In this document: positions 24,524-33,007 of the stretch, one piece after another
How the letters are laid out: each line of letters begins with the position of its first letter
Position numbering within the stretch: the stretch's first letter is position 1
Notes under the pieces: generated by a model
Seen by the model: only the letters and a program-made list of their open reading frames with translations
Databases searched by the model: none
What the model was told of the DNA's origin: nothing
Translations under genes and position numbers: made by a program
Origin: an uncultured Holdemanella sp.
GTDB lineage: Bacteria > Bacillota_I > Bacilli_A > Erysipelotrichales > Erysipelotrichaceae
Assembly: GCF_934772795.1 (NCBI RefSeq)
Contig: NZ_CAKVMR010000001.1
Span: 62,001-126,000, forward strand
Direction of reading: 5' to 3'
DNA length: 64,000 bases

Positions 24524-25666
24524 ATGAAATTTACTTTTCATGTAAGTCCAAGCATTAAGAATAACTTGTCAACACAACGTATCATGAAAGAATTATCTTT
24601 AAGTTTACTTGTTGTGTTTGTAGCAGCCGTAATTTACTATGCATCTGCATGGGGTGCTAGTGCTGCTTTACATTGTGTTCTTTTATTAGCTTGTTCTTTA
24701 ATTACTACATTCGTTTGCGAATCCATCTTCGCAAAGATTATGAAGAAAGATGTTAAAACTTTCTTAAAGAGCTCATTTGGATGGGTAACAGCTATCATTT
24801 TAACTTTGATGGTACCTGTTAATATGTCTTGTTATGCAATTATTATTGCGACAGTATTCGCAATCGTACTTGCAAAATTATTATTTGGTGGTTTTGGACA
24901 AAATATCTTCAACCCTGCAGCTGTAGGTCGTGCTGTGATTTTACAAGCTTTTACAGGCGTTAGTGTTGGTCTAATCACACAAGCAACACCAACTACAGTG
25001 ATTGCGAGCACTTACCATTGGTTACCTAGCAATGCAGCTGTATTGGATTCATTCTTATCTCAATATGGAGGATTTGCAGGCCTTGCACTAGGAACATATC
25101 CTGGATCTATTGGTGAAACATTCTCAATCTTGATTTTGATCATTGGTGTTGTACTTGCCATTCGTCAAATTATTGACTGGAGAGTACCAGTTGTATATTT
25201 AGGAACAATCTTTGTATTAACTGCGGTTGTAGCTGCGATTACAGGCATTGATTCATACCACGGAATTCCAGCTGTTATTTGGTATCCATTATTACACTTG
25301 TTAACAGGTGGTGTTATTTTTGGTGCTGTATTTATGTTGACAGACCCAGTCACAAGTCCAACAAGTGCAAGTGGTCGTGTTGTATTTGCGATGGGAGCTG
25401 CAATTTTAACGACATTAGTTCGTTTAAAAGCGAACCTTCCAGAAGGATGTTTATATTCTATCTTATTGATGAATATGTTTACTCCTTGGATTGAATCTTG
25501 TTTCGATGGAAAACAATTGGAATTGGTTAAAAAATCAAGAATCGTATGTGCATGTTTAGCCTTGATTGGTTTGGCTATCAGCTTCTATGCAGCTAGCTCC
25601 ATTCAAAAGGTAGATACTGTTCCTGAAACTGCAGCTGTTGTTGAAACAGTGGAGGTAACGCTATGA
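24524..25666 (+). CDS. rnfD: Rnf complex subunit D (RnfD)
   Basis: A 380-residue membrane protein with about nine or ten hydrophobic segments and the family motif FGGFGQNIFNPAAVGRA. It carries covalently bound FMN in characterised complexes; the local motif here is TQATPTT rather than the common SGAT. It is the main candidate for ion translocation. The last four bases overlap rnfG (ATGA), indicating tight coupling. Confidence 0.95.
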   Translation: MKFTFHVSPSIKNNLSTQRIMKELSLSLLVVFVAAVIYYASAWGASAALHCVLLLACSLITTFVCESIFAKIMKKDVKTFLKSSFGWVTAIILTLMVPVNMSCYAIIIATVFAIVLAKLLFGGFGQNIFNPAAVGRAVILQAFTGVSVGLITQATPTTVIASTYHWLPSNAAVLDSFLSQYGGFAGLALGTYPGSIGETFSILILIIGVVLAIRQIIDWRVPVVYLGTIFVLTAVVAAITGIDSYHGIPAVIWYPLLHLLTGGVIFGAVFMLTDPVTSPTSASGRVVFAMGAAILTTLVRLKANLPEGCLYSILLMNMFTPWIESCFDGKQLELVKKSRIVCACLALIGLAISFYAASSIQKVDTVPETAAVVETVEVTL

Positions 25667-26172
25667 ACAAGATCGTACATTTAGGTTTATTCTTGGCCAT
25701 CGTTAGTGCTGTTGCCGGTGGTGCTTTGGCATTTGCGAACCAAATGACGGCTCCCGTTATTGCAGAAAATAACGAAAGACAAGAAAAAGAATCTTTGATG
25801 GCTATGTATCCAGATGCTAGTGCTGATGATTTTAAATTGGTGGATGCAACATTGGATTCTAAAACTGTACAAAAGGTTTATGAATACAAAAATGTGTATA
25901 TCTTCAACATGAGTGTAAGTGGATATAAAGAAGGAACTGTATTCTTAGTTTCTATTGACAAAGACTCAAAGAAAATCGATAAATACAATGCCATCAGCAA
26001 TGGTGATACAAAGGGCTTAGGTTCTAAAGTAACAGAAGCTCCATTTAAGAAATCTTTGGAAGGAAAAGATGCGACTGGGGAATTGGATACAATTTCTGGT
26101 GCCACTGTTTCTTCTGGACCTGTTGTCAATGGTATTCATGAAGCGGCAAAACTTGTCGATAAATTAAAGTAA
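25663..26172 (+). CDS. rnfG: Rnf complex subunit G (RnfG), flavinylated
   Basis: A 169-residue protein with an N-terminal membrane anchor (LGLFLAIVSAVAGGALAFA) and an extracytoplasmic FMN-binding domain. DTISGATVSSGPVVNGI contains the threonine expected to be flavinylated by ApbE, encoded in the window. It relays electrons between RnfD and the Fe-S subunits. AGGTAACG-type spacing within the rnfD end and a 4-base overlap suggest coupled translation. Confidence 0.95.
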   Translation: MNKIVHLGLFLAIVSAVAGGALAFANQMTAPVIAENNERQEKESLMAMYPDASADDFKLVDATLDSKTVQKVYEYKNVYIFNMSVSGYKEGTVFLVSIDKDSKKIDKYNAISNGDTKGLGSKVTEAPFKKSLEGKDATGELDTISGATVSSGPVVNGIHEAAKLVDKLK

Positions 26173-26185
26173 GGAGGTTATCTAG

Positions 26186-26845
26186 ATGAATCGTTTTGAA
26201 AACTTTAAAGCGGGTTTAATTAAAGATAACCCAGTATTCTCATTATTCTTAGGAATTTGTTCAACACTAGCCATTACTACAACGGTAAACAATGCGATTG
26301 GTATGGGTGTTAGTGTTATTATCGTATTGATCATGTCAAACGTGATCATTTCATGTGTTCGTAAAATTACGCCAGATGAAATTCGTATTCCCGTATATAT
26401 CGTTATTATTGCCACATTGGTTAAGATCATTCAAATGTTGATCCAAGCTTATGCGCCAAGTTTAAATACAAGCTTAGGTGTATTTATTCCATTGATCGTA
26501 GTTAACTGTATCATCTTGGGTCGTGCGGAAGCTTTCGCTAGTAAAAATGGTGTTTTAGATTCAGCTCTAGATGGTTTAGGAATGGGTCTAGGATATACTC
26601 TAGCAGTACTAGCGATGTCATTTATTCGTGAATTGATTTCAACAGGTGGAATTAAAGTGGTAAACCCATTTAACGAAGCTCAAGTTTGGTTAAACTTACA
26701 CATCATTCCAGAAGACTTCACAGTAAGTATCTTTGGATCAAGTGTTGGAGCCTTCATTACATTTGCGGTTTTAGCTGCTGCTGTTGGTGCTTATAAACAA
26801 CATGTAACAGCGAAAGAAGAAGCTGCAGCAAAGGAGGAAAAGTAA
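26186..26845 (+). CDS. rnfE: Rnf complex subunit E (RnfE)
   Basis: A 219-residue integral membrane protein with six hydrophobic segments and the family motif LGVFIPLIVVNCIILGRAEAFA. RnfA and RnfE are inverted-topology homologues that hold an Fe-S centre between them in the membrane. AAGGAGG precedes the start. One base separates it from rnfA. Confidence 0.96.
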   Translation: MNRFENFKAGLIKDNPVFSLFLGICSTLAITTTVNNAIGMGVSVIIVLIMSNVIISCVRKITPDEIRIPVYIVIIATLVKIIQMLIQAYAPSLNTSLGVFIPLIVVNCIILGRAEAFASKNGVLDSALDGLGMGLGYTLAVLAMSFIRELISTGGIKVVNPFNEAQVWLNLHIIPEDFTVSIFGSSVGAFITFAVLAAAVGAYKQHVTAKEEAAAKEEK

Positions 26846-26846
26846 G

Positions 26847-27422
26847 ATGGGTGAATTAATGGCACTTTTAGTAACGAGTGTTTTAGTTAACAACGTTATC
26901 TTAACTCAATTCTTAGGTATGTGCCCATTCATGGGTGTTTCTAAAAAGAAAAGCTCAGCAATCGGTATGGGTGTTGCCGTTGTCTTCGTTATCGTTGTAG
27001 CCGCATTAGTTACATATGCACTTTATTATTTAGTACTTGTACCTTTACAACTTGAATTTATGGATTTGATTACATTTATCTTGGTAATCGCTTCTTTAGT
27101 TCAGTTAACTGAAATGTTCATTAAAAAGACAAGTCCAGCACTTTATAAATCATTAGGTGTTTACTTACCTTTGATCACTACAAACTGTGTTGTATTGAAT
27201 GTATGTTTAGTAAATATCTCTAATAGTTATAACTTTGCACAAATGTTAGTATACTCAATCGGTACTCCATTAGGATTTGCCCTTGTATTATTCATTTTCT
27301 CTACAATTCGTGAAAGACTTGAACAAAGTGAAGTTCCAAATGCGTTCGTTGGTAATCCAATCGCTTTGATCGTAGCTGCCATCATGGCCATGGCCTTCTC
27401 TTGTTTTACAGGAATTGTATAA
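26847..27422 (+). CDS. rnfA: Rnf complex subunit A (RnfA)
   Basis: A 191-residue membrane protein with six hydrophobic segments. NNVILTQFLGMCPFMGVS near the N-terminus and PLITTNCVVLNVCL later supply the conserved cysteines for the membrane [2Fe-2S] centre with RnfE. The stop overlaps the next ATG by one base (TAATG). Confidence 0.97.
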   Translation: MGELMALLVTSVLVNNVILTQFLGMCPFMGVSKKKSSAIGMGVAVVFVIVVAALVTYALYYLVLVPLQLEFMDLITFILVIASLVQLTEMFIKKTSPALYKSLGVYLPLITTNCVVLNVCLVNISNSYNFAQMLVYSIGTPLGFALVLFIFSTIRERLEQSEVPNAFVGNPIALIVAAIMAMAFSCFTGIV

Positions 27423-27604
27423 TGAAGTATTTATACGCAATATTGTTTTTTGGCGCTTTAGTCGCTATCTATATTGTTTTGTATTTAATGAATAAAAAAA
27501 CACCCAAACCAGAAGGGTGTGAAGATTTAAAAGCGGATTGTGACGGATGTAAGGATTATGCCTGCACAAACAATCCGGCTCACAATCAAGTGAAGGGAGA
27601 ATAA
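27422..27604 (+). CDS. Small Cys-rich membrane protein inside the rnf operon
   Basis: A 60-residue protein with one N-terminal membrane helix (YLYAILFFGALVAIYIVLYLM) and a hydrophilic tail with four Cys spaced C-x6-C-x2-C-x4-C (GCEDLKADCDGCKDYACTNN). It overlaps rnfA by one base and ends 2 bases before rnfB, so it is translated as part of the operon. The layout resembles FeoB-associated Cys-rich membrane proteins, but I do not recognise it as a standard Rnf subunit. A metal or Fe-S site at the membrane is an inference from Cys spacing and position. Confidence 0.75.
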   Translation: MKYLYAILFFGALVAIYIVLYLMNKKTPKPEGCEDLKADCDGCKDYACTNNPAHNQVKGE

Positions 27605-27606
27605 AT

Positions 27607-27915
27607 ATGGTAATCGTAGCCGTAATTATGATGCTTGTACTTGGTGCAGTACTTGGCTTAGGTCTAGGTGTTGCCGATAAATATTTAAAAGTAGAAGCAG
27701 ATGTACGTGTAGAGAAAGTAACATCATTACTACCTGGATATAACTGTGGTGGTTGTGGATTCCCTGGATGTAGTGGTATGGCTGAAGCTTTGGTTTCAAA
27801 AGATATGGATCATATCGCATGTAAACCTTGTAAAGCTGATAAGCGTCAAGAAATCATTGATTACTTGAAAAATACACCAGGACCTGATGGTTCTACTATC
27901 GAAGTAAAAGGATAA
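27607..27915 (+). CDS. rnfB: Short Rnf subunit B (RnfB) lacking ferredoxin domains
   Basis: A 102-residue protein with an N-terminal membrane helix and one [4Fe-4S] motif (CGGCGFPGC, then C-x2-C in CKPCK). Known RnfB proteins continue with two or more ferredoxin-like CxxCxxCxxxC motifs and usually have 190-330 residues. Here a stop follows the first cluster domain and a terminator comes immediately, with no downstream frame resembling the missing part. It therefore appears naturally short rather than frameshifted. How this complex takes electrons from ferredoxin is unclear. Confidence 0.9.
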   Translation: MVIVAVIMMLVLGAVLGLGLGVADKYLKVEADVRVEKVTSLLPGYNCGGCGFPGCSGMAEALVSKDMDHIACKPCKADKRQEIIDYLKNTPGPDGSTIEVKG

Positions 27916-27920
27916 AATGA

Positions 27921-27949
27921 AAAAGACGGAAATTGAAATTCCGTCTTTT
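27921..27949. terminator. Bidirectional terminator, rnf/rqcH
   Basis: AAAAGACGGAA pairs with TTCCGTCTTTT around a 7-base loop. It lies between the converging rnfB and rqcH genes and overlaps the rqcH stop. Confidence 0.85.
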
Positions 27950-29582
27950 ACTTTACTTGATGTTCTTTAATGATATCTAATAAATAGTTTTCATCTGGAT
28001 CAATATAGATTGTTTTATTGGATTTCATGGTCACAAAACCAATCTTAGATCCTGGGACCTTTTTAATTTGGGAAATTAAACAATAATCTACAGGTACTGA
28101 ACTTGAATCTTTACCTTTAGAATAATAGGCCGCTAGTTGAGCACAAAGTCTAATTTGTGTTTCTGTAAAGTCATTACTTTTTAATAGAACATGAGATCCA
28201 TGATAGTCTTTCACATGGAACCATAAGTCATTCTTGCGTGAGACTTGGTGTGTCACATAGTTATTTTGAATGTTATTTTTACCTACATAGATTTCACAAT
28301 CATCAAATACTAAATGAAGAACATTTGGCTTATTATTCTTCTTTTTGCGCTTATTGTCCTTTTTAGGCATCAATACACGTTGCTTAACAAGTTCTTCACG
28401 TATTTCTCCAGCATCAAAGACGCTGCAGTGTTGAAGCTGTTCTTCGAGCTGTGTATAGTATTCAATATCTTCTTTGCATTGTTCAATTTGTTCTTCTAAG
28501 ATCACTAAACTACGTTTCATCTTGTGATATTTTTGATAGTACTTATTGGCATTGGTTTTTAAATCAAAGCGCATATCGATTGGAATCATTACATCTTCGT
28601 TTGTTTCAAAAGAAGGCAATACGATTGTCTTTTCTTTTTGAATCTGGTACATATACGCAAAGATCAAATCTCCATATTCTTGATATTTATGATAGTCTTT
28701 ACCATCTTCTAAGGCTTGTTCTAGCTTTGGAAGCTTTTTTGTTTGTTTCTGTTTTTCCTTTTCGACAGTACGAATGATATCGCCATATTGTTCTTTGATA
28801 CGTTTCTTTTGTTCGTCTTCTTCATATAAATGATTTAAACCTTCCATGATCGTGTAGGTTTTTGGCTGTTCATTTAAATGTTTGAGTTCAATACAATGAA
28901 AATCCTTTTTATAAATATATAAAGTATTTGAAGAAATAAGCTCATTCAAAATATCAATATATTTTTCGTTATTGTTTATACGATATAAAAATTCATTTGA
29001 AAGTAATGGTGAAAAGCCATAGATCTGTTTGACAAGACTTTGATCTAAATCGATATCTTTGATCTCAAATGGATTTTTCTTCTCTGGTTGAGCAGGAGCT
29101 ACATATTTTGCGCCTGGATGAATGAATCTTTTGGCATTTTCATATACTGGAATACGTTTTAATGCATCTACAATGACGCCATCTTTAACTAAGATCATAT
29201 TGGCGTATTTTCCCATGAGTTCGATGTTTAGATCGTATTTTACAAGATCTTGAAATTCGTTGCGACAAGATAGGTGTAAACATAAAATGCGGTCATAGCC
29301 AACTTGTTCAAAGGATTCAACAATGGCTTGCGAGCATAGTTTTCTTAAGACCATCACAAAGTTGGAAGGTTCGGGTTGAATGCCGGGAATAAAGTTTGCG
29401 ATATATACACGGTTTGTGTTGGAGTGTACATTGATGACAAGCTTTTGGTTTCCTTCATTACGTGTGTGTAGATGAATCAATATTTCTTCATCGCTGATAT
29501 TTTGTATTTTACCAATTTTACATGGGGTATATGCGTTTAATTTTTCTTGAATATTGTATAAAAATAATCCGTCAATAGCCAT
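27948..29582 (-). CDS. rqcH: RqcH (NFACT-family ribosome quality control factor)
   Basis: A 544-residue protein of the NFACT/Rqc2/FbpA family. NFACT-N covers the first ~190 residues, with FVMVLRKLC and YDRIL at the positions of the functional Asp-Arg. A long coiled coil spans about 265-400. NFACT-R includes DLWFHVKDYHGSHVLLKS. It binds stalled 50S-peptidyl-tRNA and recruits tRNA-Ala to add C-terminal alanine tails. GGAGGT precedes the start. An extended -10 (TGTTATAAT, minus strand) lies in the shared region with gmk. Confidence 0.95.
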   Translation of the reverse strand: MAIDGLFLYNIQEKLNAYTPCKIGKIQNISDEEILIHLHTRNEGNQKLVINVHSNTNRVYIANFIPGIQPEPSNFVMVLRKLCSQAIVESFEQVGYDRILCLHLSCRNEFQDLVKYDLNIELMGKYANMILVKDGVIVDALKRIPVYENAKRFIHPGAKYVAPAQPEKKNPFEIKDIDLDQSLVKQIYGFSPLLSNEFLYRINNNEKYIDILNELISSNTLYIYKKDFHCIELKHLNEQPKTYTIMEGLNHLYEEDEQKKRIKEQYGDIIRTVEKEKQKQTKKLPKLEQALEDGKDYHKYQEYGDLIFAYMYQIQKEKTIVLPSFETNEDVMIPIDMRFDLKTNANKYYQKYHKMKRSLVILEEQIEQCKEDIEYYTQLEEQLQHCSVFDAGEIREELVKQRVLMPKKDNKRKKKNNKPNVLHLVFDDCEIYVGKNNIQNNYVTHQVSRKNDLWFHVKDYHGSHVLLKSNDFTETQIRLCAQLAAYYSKGKDSSSVPVDYCLISQIKKVPGSKIGFVTMKSNKTIYIDPDENYLLDIIKEHQVK

Positions 29583-29630
29583 AGTGGACCTCCTTAGTCT
29601 GATAAAGATTATAACATAGTTAAATTAAAT

Positions 29631-29659
29631 TTGACACACATGGTTTGGACTTGTAAAAT
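29631..29659 (+). promoter_or_regulatory. gmk promoter
   Basis: TTGACA, a 17-base gap and TAAAAT, giving a start near 29666. This excludes the upstream in-frame starts at 29631 and 29658 and supports the ATG at 29688. Confidence 0.85.
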
Positions 29660-29687
29660 GGATGAAAAGAGGGAGAGCAAGATTGTC

Positions 29688-30266
29688 ATGCAAAGAGGTC
29701 TATTAATCATTTTGAGCGGTCCTAGTGGTGTTGGAAAAGGGACAATTCGAAAATATTTTGAAACAGATGAACGCCTAAATTTAGCGTATTCTACATCGAT
29801 GACAACACGTAAGCCACGTGCTGGAGAAGTGGATGGAAGAGATTATTTCTTCTCAACACGTGAAGATTTTGAAAAAGCCATTCAGGAAGGTGAGCTTTTA
29901 GAGTGGGCCGAGTTTGTCGGAAACTATTATGGAACACCTTTAAAGGAAGTCAATCGTTTACGCGATGAAGGAAAGAATGTCTTATTGGAAATTGAAGTGC
30001 AGGGAGCTATTCAAGTACAGGAAAAGTGTCCGGATGCGATTTCGATCTTTATTATTCCACCTTCAATGGAGGAATTGGAAAGACGTATTCGTGGTCGTAG
30101 CACAGAGCCTGAAGAAATCATTCAGCAACGACTTGCCAAGGCTAGCAACGAAATGAAGATGGTATCTCAATATAAATATATTGTTTGTAATGATGATCCA
30201 AAGCTTGCAGCTGAGCTAATTAAGACGATTATTCTTCGTCATGTTGAGCTTGAAGAAAACAAATAG
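29688..30266 (+). CDS. gmk: Guanylate kinase
   Basis: A 192-residue GMP kinase (ATP + GMP to ADP + GDP). P-loop GPSGVGKGT near residue 10; GMP-binding motifs STSMTTRKPRAGEVDGRDYFF and EWAEFVGNYYGTP; lid region RLAKASNEM. The start is set by the promoter upstream, which leaves only this ATG downstream of the transcription start. It lies next to rqcH on the other strand. The omega subunit gene often found after gmk is absent; the rimP operon follows. Confidence 0.96.
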   Translation: MQRGLLIILSGPSGVGKGTIRKYFETDERLNLAYSTSMTTRKPRAGEVDGRDYFFSTREDFEKAIQEGELLEWAEFVGNYYGTPLKEVNRLRDEGKNVLLEIEVQGAIQVQEKCPDAISIFIIPPSMEELERRIRGRSTEPEEIIQQRLAKASNEMKMVSQYKYIVCNDDPKLAAELIKTIILRHVELEENK

Positions 30267-30295
30267 TTGCAAATAAAGCTTTTTTGTGCTATAAA
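30267..30295 (+). promoter_or_regulatory. rimP-nusA-infB operon promoter
   Basis: TTGCAA, a 17-base gap and TATAAA, starting just after gmk. Transcription would begin near 30302. Confidence 0.75.
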
Positions 30296-30314
30296 TACAT
30301 TGTATAGAAATTCA

Positions 30315-30338
30315 AGGAGTGGGTCGTACCACTCCTTA
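30315..30338 (+). promoter_or_regulatory. Leader hairpin of the rimP-nusA operon
   Basis: AAGGAGTGG and CCACTCCTT form a perfect 9-bp stem with a 6-base loop, about 13 bases after the predicted transcription start. It contains an internal AAGGAG and is followed by ATATTTTG. It could be a weak attenuator, possibly sensed by NusA itself; this is speculative. Confidence 0.5.
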
Positions 30339-30361
30339 TATTTTGCACTAAGGAGAAATGT

Positions 30362-30820
30362 ATGGACAATCTTAAAGAATGGATTGAAGAAGTTCTTAAG
30401 GACAATGGATGCCATTTGTATGAATTAGAATGGATTACAAATCAGGGTACACCATTATTAAGAGTTTCGGTTGAAAAAGAAGACGGTACAATGGATTTGG
30501 ATACTTGTGCATCATGCTCAGATGCGATTGGTACAATGCTCGATGAAAAAGACTGGTATGCCAAAGAATACATGCTTGAAGTTTGTTCGCCAGGAGCGGA
30601 AAGAGAGCTTCGTACGGATGAAGAAATTCAAAGAGCCGTTGGCAAATATGTATTTGTCAAAATGAAGGATCCAAAACAAGGTTTAGATCAAGTCATTGGT
30701 GATCTTGTTGAAGCGACAGAAAATGATGTAACGATTTCATATCGTGATAAGACAAGAACAAAGAAGATCACTATTGAAAAGAGTAACATTCAGCTGATTA
30801 TGACGGCTGTAAAGGTATAG
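30362..30820 (+). CDS. rimP: Ribosome maturation factor RimP
   Basis: A 152-residue protein needed for 30S subunit assembly. The N-terminal domain contains YELEW and LRVSVEKEDG ... DLDTCASCSDAIGTMLDE, and EVCSPGAERELRTDEE is the family signature before the SH3-like C-terminal domain. AAGGAG precedes the start. First gene of the rimP-nusA-rnpM-rplGA-infB-rbfA operon, in the classic order. Confidence 0.96.
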   Translation: MDNLKEWIEEVLKDNGCHLYELEWITNQGTPLLRVSVEKEDGTMDLDTCASCSDAIGTMLDEKDWYAKEYMLEVCSPGAERELRTDEEIQRAVGKYVFVKMKDPKQGLDQVIGDLVEATENDVTISYRDKTRTKKITIEKSNIQLIMTAVKV

Positions 30821-30830
30821 GAGAAAAAAG

Positions 30831-32444
30831 ATGAAACCAAAAATTAAAGTTGCAGATTTAGCAAAAGCTCTACAGGGCATTGAAACAGATCGTCAATTAA
30901 CAAAGGAAATTGTTGAAGATGCTTTAAAAGAAGCTTTGACAAAGGCTTACCGCAAACACATCGAAATTCCAGATGCGTATGTTCGTGTAGACATTGTAGA
31001 TGGAACAATTCACATTTACCATGAGCGTATGGTTGTTGAAGAAGTTGAAGATGATGAATTAGAAATCGAATTGGAAGAAGCTCAAAAAGAAAATCCAAAC
31101 ATTCAATTAGGTGATATGGTTGGTGAAGAAGTGGATTTCACAGATTTTGATCGTGCGGCTGTTGTACTTGCCAAAAACGTGATGAAACAAAAGATTCGTG
31201 AAGCTGAAAAAGCCTTGGTTTACGAAGAATATTGCGATAAAGTTGATGAAATGGTTCTAGGAACAATTGAAACAGTTGAAGAAAAATTTGTGATCGTAAA
31301 TATTGGTAAAACATTTGCGATGATGAAAAAATCAGCTCAGATTCCAACAGAACATTATAAAGAAGGCGACAACATCTTAGTTGTGATTACTGAAGTCAAC
31401 AAAGAAACAAAGGGTGCTCAAGTTTTAGTATCTCGTGCAACTCCAGTATTTGTTCGTCGTTTATTTGAACGTGAAGTTCCAGAAATCTACAATGGAATCA
31501 TTGAAATCAAAGCGATTGCCAGAGATCCAGGTGAAAGATGTAAGATTGCGGTTTATTCACACAATGAAAACATCGACCCAATTGGAGCATGTATTGGTCC
31601 TCGTGGAAGTCGTGTACAAACAATCATTGAAGAATTGAATGGTGAAAAAATCGATATCTTCGAATGGTCTGACAATATCAGTGAATTGATCGCGAACGCA
31701 TTAAGTCCAAGTGTTGGTGTTGCGGTGATTCCAAATGAAAATGTAAAAGATGGATTGATCGTTGTTGTTCCAGATAACCAATTATCACTAGCAATTGGTA
31801 AGCGTGGTAAAAATGCGCGTTTGGCTGTTAAATTAACAAACCACAAGATTGATATCAAATCGGAAAGCGAAATGCAGGAATTGGGTATTGATTACATGGC
31901 TATAAGTGCAAAAATGCAAGAAGAATATGAAGAAAAGAAAGCTAAAGAACGTGCTTATAAACAACAACAGAAGATTGATGAATTAAAATCAAATGAAGCC
32001 GATATTGAAAACATCGATGTAGCTGATTTCACATATGAAGATGAAGAAGTGGATGCAGTTGAAGAACATGCCCAAGATACTTTATTTGAAAAAGAGAATG
32101 TGGTTGAAGAAAAAGAAGTCGATGAAATGGAAGAATTGGCTCGTATTGCGAAACAAAATCGTAAAGAAAAGACAGCTGCTGATGTAAAGGAATATACTTC
32201 TAAGTTTGAATCTATGGCGGATGCTTCCAATAAACAAGAAGAGCCTCAAGTTTCTAAACCTAAAAAAGAAAAGGTTGAAGAAGAAAAGAAACCAGTTGAA
32301 GTTAAGAAATTTAACTATGAAGATATGAAACCAATCTATTCGGATGAAGAGTTGGCTGAAATCGAAGAACAGGAATATGAAGATGAAAATGCCTGGGACG
32401 ATGATGTTGACTACGAAGAATATGATGAATATTATGATGACTAG
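30831..32444 (+). CDS. nusA: Transcription termination/antitermination protein NusA
   Basis: A 537-residue NusA: N-terminal RNA polymerase-binding domain (1 to about 130), S1 domain (about 135-200; GTIETVEEKFVIVNIG), and two KH domains (IGACIGPRGSRVQTII and LAIGKRGKNARLA). The last ~170 residues are a low-complexity acidic extension rich in Glu, Asp and Lys, ending in many Asp and Tyr. B. subtilis NusA is about 370 residues and lacks this extension. The tail may bind other proteins or act as an acidic mimic; its role is unknown. Confidence 0.96.
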   Translation: MKPKIKVADLAKALQGIETDRQLTKEIVEDALKEALTKAYRKHIEIPDAYVRVDIVDGTIHIYHERMVVEEVEDDELEIELEEAQKENPNIQLGDMVGEEVDFTDFDRAAVVLAKNVMKQKIREAEKALVYEEYCDKVDEMVLGTIETVEEKFVIVNIGKTFAMMKKSAQIPTEHYKEGDNILVVITEVNKETKGAQVLVSRATPVFVRRLFEREVPEIYNGIIEIKAIARDPGERCKIAVYSHNENIDPIGACIGPRGSRVQTIIEELNGEKIDIFEWSDNISELIANALSPSVGVAVIPNENVKDGLIVVVPDNQLSLAIGKRGKNARLAVKLTNHKIDIKSESEMQELGIDYMAISAKMQEEYEEKKAKERAYKQQQKIDELKSNEADIENIDVADFTYEDEEVDAVEEHAQDTLFEKENVVEEKEVDEMEELARIAKQNRKEKTAADVKEYTSKFESMADASNKQEEPQVSKPKKEKVEEEKKPVEVKKFNYEDMKPIYSDEELAEIEEQEYEDENAWDDDVDYEEYDEYYDD

Positions 32445-32455
32445 GAGTTGGTTTC

Positions 32456-32716
32456 ATGCGTAAGATTCCAATGCGAAAATGTGTCGTAACGCAAGAGCGT
32501 TTCCCTAAAAAGGATTTGATTCGTGTGGTACGTACACCTGAACAAACAATTGAGATCGATTTAACAGGTAAAAAGAATGGGCATGGGGCTTATATTTCTA
32601 AAAGCTTAGAAACGTTAGCTCTTGCCAAAAAGAATAAGGCTTTACAAAGGGCTTTAGAAACTGAAATTCCCGATGAAGTATATCAGGAATTAGAAGCAAT
32701 CATTACCAATGAATAA
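32456..32716 (+). CDS. rnpM: RNase P modulator RnpM (YlxR)
   Basis: An 86-residue DUF448 protein with the core RKCVVTQERFPKKDLIRVVR and KKNGHGAYIS. YlxR homologues bind and modulate RNase P RNA and also affect transcription. It lies between nusA and rplGA as in most Bacillota and overlaps rplGA by 8 bases. Confidence 0.93.
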   Translation: MRKIPMRKCVVTQERFPKKDLIRVVRTPEQTIEIDLTGKKNGHGAYISKSLETLALAKKNKALQRALETEIPDEVYQELEAIITNE

Positions 32717-32999
32717 AGTTACGAATTTGATACAGCTAGCATATCGTGCTGGTAAAGTAGCAAAGGGTGATTCTTTACTTGTTAGTATTCAAAAATCTCA
32801 AGCAAAACTTGTACTTGTATCTTCTTTATGCGGACAAAACCGTATGAAGAAGATTCAGGATAAATGCACATATTACAATGTGCCGTATATAGTGGTAGAA
32901 CCATCTGTATTAGATGATGTTTCTTATAAAAAGATGAGTGCTATTGCGATTGTAGATAGTGGCTTTGCCAAAGCGATTATCGAAAAGATGAAAGGTTAG
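32709..32999 (+). CDS. rplGA: L7Ae-family K-turn RNA-binding protein (YlxQ)
   Basis: A 96-residue L7Ae/L30e/S12e/Gadd45 protein. Motifs include [14 protein letters not shown] and [13 protein letters not shown]. YlxQ binds K-turn RNAs; its cellular target is not settled. It overlaps rnpM and ends 8 bases before infB. Confidence 0.92.
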   Translation: MNKVTNLIQLAYRAGKVAKGDSLLVSIQKSQAKLVLVSSLCGQNRMKKIQDKCTYYNVPYIVVEPSVLDDVSYKKMSAIAIVDSGFAKAIIEKMKG

Positions 33000-33007
33000 G
33001 TGATTCG

